A DNA stretch of 5,730 bases. It comes from Calditrichaceae bacterium (GTDB lineage Bacteria; Calditrichota; Calditrichia; Calditrichales; Calditrichaceae). This document shows positions 1 to 5,563 of the stretch, in pieces. Below the pieces are notes generated by a model that saw nothing but the letters and a program-made list of their open reading frames with translations, was not told the origin of the DNA and made no database searches. Every line of letters starts with the position of its first letter. Position 1 is the stretch's first letter. Location of the stretch: contig JAUVIB010000235.1 in the NCBI GenBank assembly GCA_030592985.1, forward strand, positions 1-5,730. The letters are read 5' to 3'. The position numbers were made by a program, and so were the translations under genes.

Positions 1-768
1 GCCGCGGAAACTCATGTTGACCGTTCTATTCATGAAGCAGGGGATTTTATTGATACAGATATTCATGGTACTTTTGTTCTGCTTGAAGCGGCAAAAAAAT
101 ATAATATAGAACGTTTTTTGCATATTTCAACCGATGAGGTCTATGGTTCGGTAGAAAATGGGTCGTTTAAAGAGGATGATCCCTTACAGCCGAATAGTCC
201 CTATTCATCGAGTAAGGCCGGCGCTGATTTGCTGGTTCGTTCATATCATGTTACCTATGGGTTACCTGTTCTAATAACCCGCAGTTCTAATAATTACGGG
301 CCCTACCAATATCCTGAAAAATTAATTCCATTGTTTATTACAAATGCGATTGATAATAAATCTTTACCTTTATATGGAGATGGTAAAAATATTCGGGATT
401 GGATTTATGTGGAAGATAATTGTGCCGGTGTCGATACGGTTCTTCATAAAGGTGAAATCGGCGAGATATACAATATCGGCGGGGGAAATGAACGGGAAAA
501 CATTTTTATAACTAAAACTATTCTTGAATTGTTAAATAAATCTGATTCTTTGATTAAGCCGGTTGAGGACAGGCCGGGACATGATCGACGATATTCTATT
601 AGTACAAAAAAAATCGAAAAATTAGGTTGGAAACCGCAGGTTAATCTTGAAAATGGTTTAATAAAAACAGTTGATTGGTATGTGGAGAATGAATCATGGT
701 GGAGAAAGATTAAAGATAAACAAGAAGAATATAAGCGGTTTTACGAAACACAGTATAAAAACAGGTAA
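1..768 (+). CDS. rfbB: dTDP-glucose 4,6-dehydratase, 5'-truncated by window edge
   Basis: Converts dTDP-D-glucose to dTDP-4-keto-6-deoxy-D-glucose with bound NAD+. This is the second step of dTDP-L-rhamnose and related deoxysugar synthesis for O-antigen or capsule, in the cytosol. The reading frame is open from base 1, and 255 residues are visible. The family is usually about 340-350 residues, so some 85-95 N-terminal residues, including the GxxGxxG NAD-binding turn, lie outside the window. Visible family signatures in order are AAETHVDRSI at the edge, the catalytic triplet STDEVYG (Thr44-Asp45-Glu46 of the visible part), the short-chain dehydrogenase YxxxK pair (Tyr68, Lys72), SSNNYGPYQYPEKLIP, YGDGKNIRDWIYVEDN, and RPGHDRRYSI near the C terminus. 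All catalytic residues that can be seen are present and nothing suggests decay. A TTG at 118 lies inside the conserved core and is not the start. The gene probably ends a sugar-nucleotide operon to the left, since a strong terminator follows 27 bp after the stop. Confidence 0.96.
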   Translation, partial: AAETHVDRSIHEAGDFIDTDIHGTFVLLEAAKKYNIERFLHISTDEVYGSVENGSFKEDDPLQPNSPYSSSKAGADLLVRSYHVTYGLPVLITRSSNNYGPYQYPEKLIPLFITNAIDNKSLPLYGDGKNIRDWIYVEDNCAGVDTVLHKGEIGEIYNIGGGNERENIFITKTILELLNKSDSLIKPVEDRPGHDRRYSISTKKIEKLGWKPQVNLENGLIKTVDWYVENESWWRKIKDKQEEYKRFYETQYKNR

Positions 769-795
769 GTTGAATTATAGTTAGAATCAGATAAT

Positions 796-830
796 AAAAA
801 AGCCCGTTCTGTTAAGAACGGGCTTTTTTT
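796..830. terminator. Bidirectional rho-independent terminator between convergent rfbB and csp
   Basis: A perfect 10-bp stem, AGCCCGTTCT (801-810) with AGAACGGGCT (815-824), closes a GTTA loop. A-runs (796-800) and T-runs (825-830) flank it, so a U-tract follows the hairpin on either strand. It lies 27 bp past the rfbB stop and about 14 bp past the csp stop, so it can end transcription of both convergent genes. Confidence 0.93.
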
Positions 831-843
831 GTTAAAACTGTTA

Positions 844-1044
844 TCAGACTTTTAAAACATTAGTAGCCTGAAGTCCCTTAGGGCTTTGCTCAATTTCAAA
901 TTCTACTTTGTCACCTTCTTCGAGAGTTTTAAAACCTTCGTTTTGGATCGCATTATAGTGAACAAAAACGTCATCTCCTTCTTCTCTACTAATAAATCCG
1001 TAGCCTTTGGAGTTGTTAAACCATTTGACTGTTCCTTTTTCCAT
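844..1044 (-). CDS. Cold-shock domain protein (CspA family), 66 aa
   Basis: A single OB-fold cold-shock domain, about the whole length of the family (65-70 residues). Such proteins bind single-stranded RNA or DNA and act as RNA chaperones; some are cold-induced and others constitutive, and which this is cannot be told from sequence. RNP1 is KGYGFIS (residues 13-19) and RNP2 is VFVHY (26-30). The family opening GTVKWFN and the end PKGLQATNV are intact. The start at 1044 is chosen because GAGGA sits 8 nt upstream. An in-frame ATG at 1059 overlaps that Shine-Dalgarno sequence and would add only five atypical residues (MRNFS). The gene is monocistronic in appearance, with a long upstream gap (1045-1274) that could hold the long 5' leader typical of cold-shock mRNAs, and it ends at the shared bidirectional terminator. 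Confidence 0.95.
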   Translation of the reverse strand: MEKGTVKWFNNSKGYGFISREEGDDVFVHYNAIQNEGFKTLEEGDKVEFEIEQSPKGLQATNVLKV

Positions 1045-1274
1045 TGAAAAATTCCTCATTTAATAAATACACACTCGTACATCTGTATTTCCAGCCTGTT
1101 CACTATAAAAACTTAACGTTTTCTTCGTACTTACCAGCATCACAAATAGAGCCTTGTCACTACAAACAGAAAGGCGAAAAAACATGTACAACACAATTAA
1201 AACTTTAATCTAAGGTGTGGTTTTAGAAAATGCAAATATTTATTACATTTTTACTGTCTTTTACGGTCATTTTA
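1045..1274 (-). promoter_or_regulatory. Probable csp promoter and 5' leader region
   Basis: 230 bp without a gene, upstream of the cold-shock gene. No convincing ORF lies here. The only sigma70-like pair noticed on the - strand is weak: TTGCAT (1224-1229), a 17-nt spacer, then TAGATT (1201-1206). If used, it would give a leader of about 150 nt, in line with the long structured leaders known for cspA-type genes. A degenerate duplication inside this leader is listed under findings. Exact promoter and transcript start are unproven. Confidence 0.3.
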
Positions 1275-1607
1275 TCAAAGATATCGTTTTTTTATGTCGC
1301 TTGCGTTTAAAATCCAAGTCGAAAAACCCGTAAAAATAATAATAATACCCAAAATGACAGCAAGGCGCAGCCATGGTACTCCTGAAATTATGCGTTGTTG
1401 AATGTAGAAAACGCTTGCGCGGATCCATTCCAATGTTCCTGTAAATAAAATAACCTGTATTATTGTAATACTAATCTTTTTTTTGTAAAAAAAGAGAAAA
1501 GGCGCTAATAAAGCAATAATGGACATTATTAATGGGAAATTCATTCGGGAAAAATGCGCACTTAGCAGAACAAGTGAAAAGGATGCCAGTATAATTTTTG
1601 TTTTCAT
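1275..1607 (-). CDS. Small four-helix integral membrane protein, function unknown
   Basis: 110 residues, largely hydrophobic. Four membrane segments can be drawn at about residues 4-19, 24-41, 45-62 and 81-100, with the basic stretch YKKK between helices 2 and 3 and a basic C-terminal tail (DIKKRYL). Polar or aromatic residues stand out at helix ends: H18 and R21 after helix 1, the EWIR motif (60-63) at the end of helix 3, and GVPWLRLA before helix 4. This pattern recalls uncharacterised small membrane proteins of other Gram-negative bacteria, but no named family can be assigned. The ATG at 1607 is supported by GGAG about 8 nt upstream, and a good promoter lies just before it. It sits 88 bp downstream of the homoaconitase-like gene on the same strand, so read-through is possible. 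Nothing in the sequence links it to a pathway. Confidence 0.8.
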   Translation of the reverse strand: MKTKIILASFSLVLLSAHFSRMNFPLIMSIIALLAPFLFFYKKKISITIIQVILFTGTLEWIRASVFYIQQRIISGVPWLRLAVILGIIIIFTGFSTWILNASDIKKRYL

Positions 1608-1640
1608 GATTAATCTCCGTTATTAAAATTGATGTCAACA

Positions 1641-1670
1641 ATTATACAAAAGGAATATTTTGATAATCAA
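1641..1670 (-). promoter_or_regulatory. Sigma70-type promoter for the small membrane protein gene
   Basis: Read on the - strand: -35 TTGATT (1665-1670), an 18-nt spacer, and a perfect -10 TATAAT (1641-1646). Transcription would start near 1634, giving a leader of about 27 nt that contains the GGAG ribosome site. This is the clearest promoter in the window and suggests the membrane protein can be expressed independently of the upstream aconitase-family gene. Confidence 0.6.
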
Positions 1671-1695
1671 GACGCGGACAATATAATTTTGATGC

Positions 1696-3648
1696 CTAAA
1701 TACGATTACGAACCCAGTTTTCCATGCCGTTTTCAACGATAAGTTCCTGAGCGGCTATTCCGACTACCGGAATATTATACTTCTTATTATCTACTATAGT
1801 CGTAGAAGTTACAAAATCAATATCTATAGAAAAACCGGGTCTGATAGTTAATTTGGGAGTATTTAACTTTTTCTTTAACATAGTAACAAGCTTTGGGATT
1901 TCTATTAGCAATAACCCGTTATTCAATGCATTCCTTTTATAGGTTTCACTAAAAGAACCGCCTATTACCAGTTGAATGCCTGCATATTTTAAGGCCGTTG
2001 CCGCTTGCTCCCTTGAACTGCCCGTTCCAAAATTGTACCCTCCAACGAGGATATCATTCTCCTTTACCATATTTATAAAATCAGGATCATAGTTTTCCAT
2101 CACAACTTCGGCTTGTTGCTGAGGAGTAATATCGTCAAGATAGGTATATTTCCCCGGATAAATCCCGTCTGTATTAAGATTGTCCTGGGTGCAAAAAATT
2201 AATTCTCCTGTGATGAATTTGGGGAAATTATCTAATAAAGGGATACTATTTTGTGTTTTTTTGTGTTTATTCGTATGGATTTCAGCAATCGGTTTACAAT
2301 TATTGTAAGAGAAAGGAGTAGTAATTTTCCCAGCAATAGCTGATGCGGCAACAATTGCCGGAGACGCAAGATAAGCTTTAGAATTTTTTGATCCCATACG
2401 TCCTTTGAAATTTCGGTTGGTTGCAGATATTCCGATTTCGCCATCTTGTAATAAACCTTTACCTAACCCGATACAAGGTCCACATCCGGGAGGCAGGGGA
2501 ATAGCGCCCGCATCTAATAAAGTTTGCCAATAACCTCTTCCTTCGCTCTCTTTTTGTATATCTCTCGACGCAGCGGCGATATAAAATTGTACATGTGGAG
2601 CGACTTTTTTTCCTTTGATTATTTGTGCCGCTTCCGCAATATCTTCAAGTCTGCTGTTAACACAGGATAGCAGGTAGGCCTTGTTGATTTTTATATTTTT
2701 TTTATTTAAATCAGCCGCAGTATGAAGGGTCTTGACATTATCCGGGCCTGAAACGGAAGGGATAACAGATTCCAGATCGATTTTAATGATTTTATTGTAA
2801 AAAGCATCACTATCTGCGAGAAGTATTTCCTGTTCTAATTTATTGATTCTTTGCCTGCTTAATCTCGGACTGTTCTTGTCAGAAGGGACACCCTCCATTC
2901 CACGTTCCTTGATATATAACAACCTTTCATTAAGCCATTTTATAGTTACATCATCTACCGGAAAAACTCCGGATAGAGCGCCCCATTCGGTTGTCATATT
3001 GGCAATAGTGAGGCGCTGATCAATAGATAATTCTGAGACGCCGTTACCTGAAAACTCCAGGGCATGATTTAATACTTCATCCTTCTTGAAATATCCCGCC
3101 AATGTAAGGATCAAATCTTTCCCCGTTACGCCTTGTCGGAGTTTTCCGTGTAAAAATATCTTCGCTACAGGAGGTATTTGCCACCAGGTACGTCCCGTGG
3201 CCCAAATTGCCGCTGCATCTGTTCGTACGATGGGAGTTCCAAGGCATCCCAGGCCGCCATACATATTTGAATGACTATCAGAAGCAACAACCATGGTTTG
3301 GGGGAAAGCATATCCCTCTTCAATCATAATCTGATGTCCGATACCGCGTCCTGCCGGGTAGAAATCATTTCCCATTTGTTTAGCAAAATTCTCAATTTTT
3401 TTATACTTTTCTATGTTTTTATCGCTAATATCTTGAATATTATGGTCTAAGGTAAATACTACTTGCTCTGAATAGGCTAGTTTTTTTGCTCCGATACTAC
3501 GAAATTTAGGGATAACTGCCCCGGTATTATCATGTGTCATAACATAAGCAGGCTGAATAAAAATATAATCCTCACTATGTATTTCATAAGAATTCTGATT
3601 TCCCACTATATATTTTTGGGCGATTTTTTCTGTCAGGTTTTGAGCCAT
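1696..3648 (-). CDS. Aconitase-family hydro-lyase resembling fungal-type homoaconitase (Lys4-like)
   Basis: Single-chain [4Fe-4S] hydro-lyase of 650 residues. The predicted reaction is homocitrate to homoisocitrate by way of cis-homoaconitate, in the alpha-aminoadipate route to lysine. The catalytic domains span about 1-440 and the swivel domain about 475-650, fused in one protein, unlike the two-subunit LeuC/LeuD or LysT/LysU enzymes of most prokaryotes. Likely cluster cysteines are C329 (LLSCVNSR) and C389 and C392 (PPGCGPCIGLG). The swivel motif FGTGSSREQAATA (540-552) carries the substrate-binding Ser/Arg. Segments such as DFYPAGRGIGHQIMIEEGYAFP, TDAAAIWATGRTWWQIPPVA, LTIANMTTEWGALSG and NTDGIYPGKYTYLDD match my memory of yeast and mould Lys4 almost word for word. 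The start is backed by AAAGGA, 6 nt from the ATG at 3648. No lysine gene is adjacent, so the substrate is inferred; another aconitase-type substrate is possible. Family confidence is high, specificity moderate. Confidence 0.85.
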   Translation of the reverse strand: MAQNLTEKIAQKYIVGNQNSYEIHSEDYIFIQPAYVMTHDNTGAVIPKFRSIGAKKLAYSEQVVFTLDHNIQDISDKNIEKYKKIENFAKQMGNDFYPAGRGIGHQIMIEEGYAFPQTMVVASDSHSNMYGGLGCLGTPIVRTDAAAIWATGRTWWQIPPVAKIFLHGKLRQGVTGKDLILTLAGYFKKDEVLNHALEFSGNGVSELSIDQRLTIANMTTEWGALSGVFPVDDVTIKWLNERLLYIKERGMEGVPSDKNSPRLSRQRINKLEQEILLADSDAFYNKIIKIDLESVIPSVSGPDNVKTLHTAADLNKKNIKINKAYLLSCVNSRLEDIAEAAQIIKGKKVAPHVQFYIAAASRDIQKESEGRGYWQTLLDAGAIPLPPGCGPCIGLGKGLLQDGEIGISATNRNFKGRMGSKNSKAYLASPAIVAASAIAGKITTPFSYNNCKPIAEIHTNKHKKTQNSIPLLDNFPKFITGELIFCTQDNLNTDGIYPGKYTYLDDITPQQQAEVVMENYDPDFINMVKENDILVGGYNFGTGSSREQAATALKYAGIQLVIGGSFSETYKRNALNNGLLLIEIPKLVTMLKKKLNTPKLTIRPGFSIDIDFVTSTTIVDNKKYNIPVVGIAAQELIVENGMENWVRNRI

Positions 3649-3783
3649 GAGTTTCCTTTAGTTTTATTTTACACTGAAATATTACATTATTTTATAAAAA
3701 CAAGACGATAAGAATAAATTTAACTAAAATGTAAAAAATAAACAACTATTGTCTGGAATTGATTTTTGCCATAGAAACTTAAA

Positions 3784-3983
3784 GTTATTTTTGAAAGAAG
3801 CAATATTCCAAAAAGTCAACATTCCATTTCCTTCTCGTAGCATCGCTCCCCGTATCGTCTGATCCGAAAAATGTAGGTGCGAACAAGTGAATCACTCTAT
3901 GTGGAAGTATTCCCAAACGTGGGTAAAATCCCCATAGAAACGGCGGTATTTTTTTTGTTAAATTAATAGCCGATTTTTTTCTA
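3784..3983 (+). ncRNA. Candidate non-coding RNA or leader of unknown class
   Basis: Called on three weak but converging signs. First, an abrupt GC island (about 48%) sits inside sequence of about 16-17% GC, a known mark of structured RNA in AT-rich genomes. Second, there is local pairing: AGTG/CACT (3886-3889 with 3893-3896), and CTATG/CATAG (3897-3901 with 3933-3937) enclosing GGAA/TTCC and GGG/CCC hairpins. Third, a terminator-like hairpin with a T-run follows at the 3' side on the + strand. A weak promoter, TTGTCT (3749-3754), 17 nt, TAGAAA (3772-3777), would start a transcript of about 200 nt near 3784. It could be free-standing or a regulatory leader of the IMPDH gene. It does not match purine, lysine, T-box, 6S, SRP, RNase P or tmRNA consensus patterns as I know them. 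The 5' half shows little obvious pairing. Confidence 0.3.
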
Positions 3984-3985
3984 TT
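3941..3985 (+). terminator. Terminator-like hairpin upstream of the IMPDH gene
   Basis: CGGC (3941-3944) and TATT (3947-3950) pair with AATA (3965-3968) and GCCG (3969-3972), leaving a two-base GG bulge and a long T-rich loop. A run of seven T (3974-3980) and further T-tracts follow. It could end an RNA from the GC island or attenuate transcription into the IMPDH gene. The bulge and 14-nt loop make it weaker than the terminator at 796-830. Confidence 0.4.
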
Positions 3986-4034
3986 TTTTATCATTTTTAT
4001 TTTAGAATTGCATCTAATTTTTGTAAACTAATCA

Positions 4035-4062
4035 AATTGATACAATTGAATAAATATGAGGA
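4035..4062 (+). promoter_or_regulatory. Possible -10 element, inverted repeat and ribosome site of the IMPDH gene
   Basis: A -10-like TACAAT (4041-4046) lies about 20 bp before the start codon but has no good -35 at 16-18 bp. An inverted repeat, AATTG (4035-4039), ATA, CAATT (4043-4047), overlaps it and could be an operator. GAGGA (4058-4062), four bases before the ATG at 4067, is the ribosome site that decides the start. Confidence 0.35.
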
Positions 4063-4066
4063 AAAT

Positions 4067-5563
4067 ATGGCGAAAAATATTTATACAGAACCATCGCGCA
4101 CTCTAATGGAATATAGACTTCTTCCGGGCCTAACTACTGAAAAATCAACACTTTTTAAAGTATCATTAAAGACCCCCCTTGTATACTCTGAGAATAATCC
4201 CGATAAATATCATTTAAATATGCCTATCGTTTCTGCAGCGATGCAATCGGTTTCTGGTGTTTCCATGGGAATTGAGTTAGCCGAACTTGGAGGCGTCGCT
4301 TTTATTTTCAGCTCGCAAACCGCTTCGCAGCAGGCGGGAATGGTTAGAAAAATAAAGAAGCATAAAGCGGGTTTTGTGGAGCCGGAAACAGTACATTCCA
4401 ATATGAAAATAAGAGAATTGGTGCAATTAGCACGAGAAAAAGGATTTAAAACCTTTCCAGTTGTTAATAATAATAATGTTCTTCTTGGAATTATTACCAA
4501 AAATGATTATGACCATACGGTTCATGGCGACTTAAAAGTATCCGAAAGGATGATTAAAAAGCGAAATATGACAGTCGGTGTAGATATTGATAATATTAAA
4601 GAAGCAAATGCCATCCTTAAAGAGAGTCATCATTCCGTTTTGCCCATTGTGGATGAAAACGGTTGTCTGAAATACCTCGTTTTCAGAAAAGATATTCGTA
4701 ATCACTTAAATAATCCTATGGAAGTAGTAGATGAGAAAAAACGGTTATTGACCACCGCCGCTATTAATACCCATGATTATGAAACGCGCGTTCCCGCATT
4801 GGTTGAGGCCAGTGTTGATATTCTTGCAATCGATTCATCGGACGGACATACAGTTTTTCAGGGAAATACTTTAAAATGGCTGAAAAAAAATTATCCGCAA
4901 TTACCCGTTATTGGAGGAAATGTAATTACCGGAGAAGGTTTTGATTATCTCGTAGAATCCGGTGCATCAGCGGTAAAAATCGGCATGGGTGGCGGGTCTA
5001 TTTGTATCACTCAGGAGCAGAAAGGAACCGGGCGCGGACTTGCAACAACAATCATTAAAGTGACAGAAGCGCGCAACCAATATTTTAAGAAAACCGGCAA
5101 ATATATACCTTTAATAGCTGACGGCGGGATTGTAAATGCCAAAGATATTGTTATCGCTTTAGCTCTCGGCGCTGACTATGTGATGATGGGGCGCTATTTT
5201 TCTCGTATGGATGAATCACCCACAGAAAAAGTAACCATTAATAACCAGGTAATGAAACCTTATTGGGGTGAAGGTTCCGCGAGAGCGCGTGAATGGAAAG
5301 AATTACGGTATAATCATTTGAAATTTGTCGAAGGTGTTGAAGGTTTTGTGCAATATGCAGGCAAATTGCGAGATAATCTACCTGAGACACTTTCTAAAAT
5401 TATGGCCTCCATGTCCTCCGTTGGTGTTTCTACCATAGAAGAGCTGCATGAGAAAGCGGAGTTAGAAGTGGTTTCAGCCCTCTCTATTCGTGAAGGGAAT
5501 GTTCATGATATTTACATGCCGCAAAATGATAGTAAATACAATACCATAGACTGGGGTAATTAA
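4067..5563 (+). CDS. guaB: IMP dehydrogenase, Tritrichomonas-like subtype
   Basis: Oxidises IMP to XMP with NAD+, the first committed step to GMP, in the cytosol. 498 residues, usual family length. An (alpha/beta)8 barrel (about 1-100 and 220-498) is interrupted by two CBS domains (about 105-215). Catalytic Cys313 lies in GMGGGSICIT, the IMP-phosphate site is in ADGGI (351-355), and the flap holds the Arg414-Tyr415 pair expected to activate water. The Cys loop is followed by QEQKGTGRGLATT rather than the common bacterial VxGVGVPQ. With SARAREW, FVEGVEGFVQYAGKLRDN and the opening NIYTEPSRTLMEYRLLPGLTT, this resembles the Tritrichomonas foetus enzyme more than Escherichia coli GuaB. Lys304 matches the T. 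foetus lysine linked to low mycophenolic acid sensitivity. The ATG at 4067 is chosen for its GAGGA site; an in-frame TTG at 4037 lacks one. The stop directly touches the purA start, so the two are surely cotranscribed. Confidence 0.95.
   Translation: MAKNIYTEPSRTLMEYRLLPGLTTEKSTLFKVSLKTPLVYSENNPDKYHLNMPIVSAAMQSVSGVSMGIELAELGGVAFIFSSQTASQQAGMVRKIKKHKAGFVEPETVHSNMKIRELVQLAREKGFKTFPVVNNNNVLLGIITKNDYDHTVHGDLKVSERMIKKRNMTVGVDIDNIKEANAILKESHHSVLPIVDENGCLKYLVFRKDIRNHLNNPMEVVDEKKRLLTTAAINTHDYETRVPALVEASVDILAIDSSDGHTVFQGNTLKWLKKNYPQLPVIGGNVITGEGFDYLVESGASAVKIGMGGGSICITQEQKGTGRGLATTIIKVTEARNQYFKKTGKYIPLIADGGIVNAKDIVIALALGADYVMMGRYFSRMDESPTEKVTINNQVMKPYWGEGSARAREWKELRYNHLKFVEGVEGFVQYAGKLRDNLPETLSKIMASMSSVGVSTIEELHEKAELEVVSALSIREGNVHDIYMPQNDSKYNTIDWGN

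Larger units (their letters stand above)
3649..4066. other. Divergent intergenic region with a GC-rich island
   Basis: 418 bp between the divergent homoaconitase-like and IMPDH genes. The outer parts are very AT-rich: 3661-3750 has about 16% GC and 3951-4050 about 17%. The middle, 3831-3946, has about 48% GC. The left part presumably holds the promoter of the - strand gene, but several AT-rich hexamer pairs are equally poor and none is chosen. A - strand frame of 69 codons (3785-3994) spans the island. It lacks a Shine-Dalgarno sequence and matches no family I recognise, so it is not called as a gene. No tRNA, known riboswitch consensus, insertion sequence or phage signature was recognised. 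Confidence 0.7.

Noticed and set aside
1045..1059. Five-residue N-terminal extension of the cold-shock protein from the ATG at 1059
   Set aside because: That ATG overlaps the GAGGA ribosome site of the ATG at 1044, and the extension is not typical of the family.
2232..2444. 70-codon frame on the - strand
   Set aside because: It lies wholly inside the homoaconitase-like gene in another frame; the main frame carries all the cluster and swivel motifs.
3086..3274. 62-codon frame on the + strand
   Set aside because: Antisense to the conserved catalytic part of the homoaconitase-like gene, with no ribosome site or family resemblance.
3649..3990. Lysine riboswitch or T-box for the homoaconitase-like gene, or purine riboswitch for guaB
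   Set aside because: Short stretches such as AGGTGCGAAC (3875-3884) resemble the lysine riboswitch start, but they lie on the wrong strand for that gene, and the remaining conserved boxes of lysine, T-box and purine elements were not found.
3785..3994. 69-codon frame on the - strand over the GC island
   Set aside because: There is no Shine-Dalgarno sequence before its ATG, no recognisable domain, and its coordinates coincide with the GC island, where stop codons are rarer by composition. It may be a gene remnant, but a coding call is not supported.
4037..4066. Ten-residue extension of IMP dehydrogenase from TTG at 4037
   Set aside because: No ribosome site precedes it, while the ATG at 4067 has GAGGA and begins with the expected MAKNIYTEPS sequence.
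4210..4500. 96-codon frame on the - strand
   Set aside because: Antisense shadow of the IMP dehydrogenase gene across its barrel and first CBS domain; no independent support.
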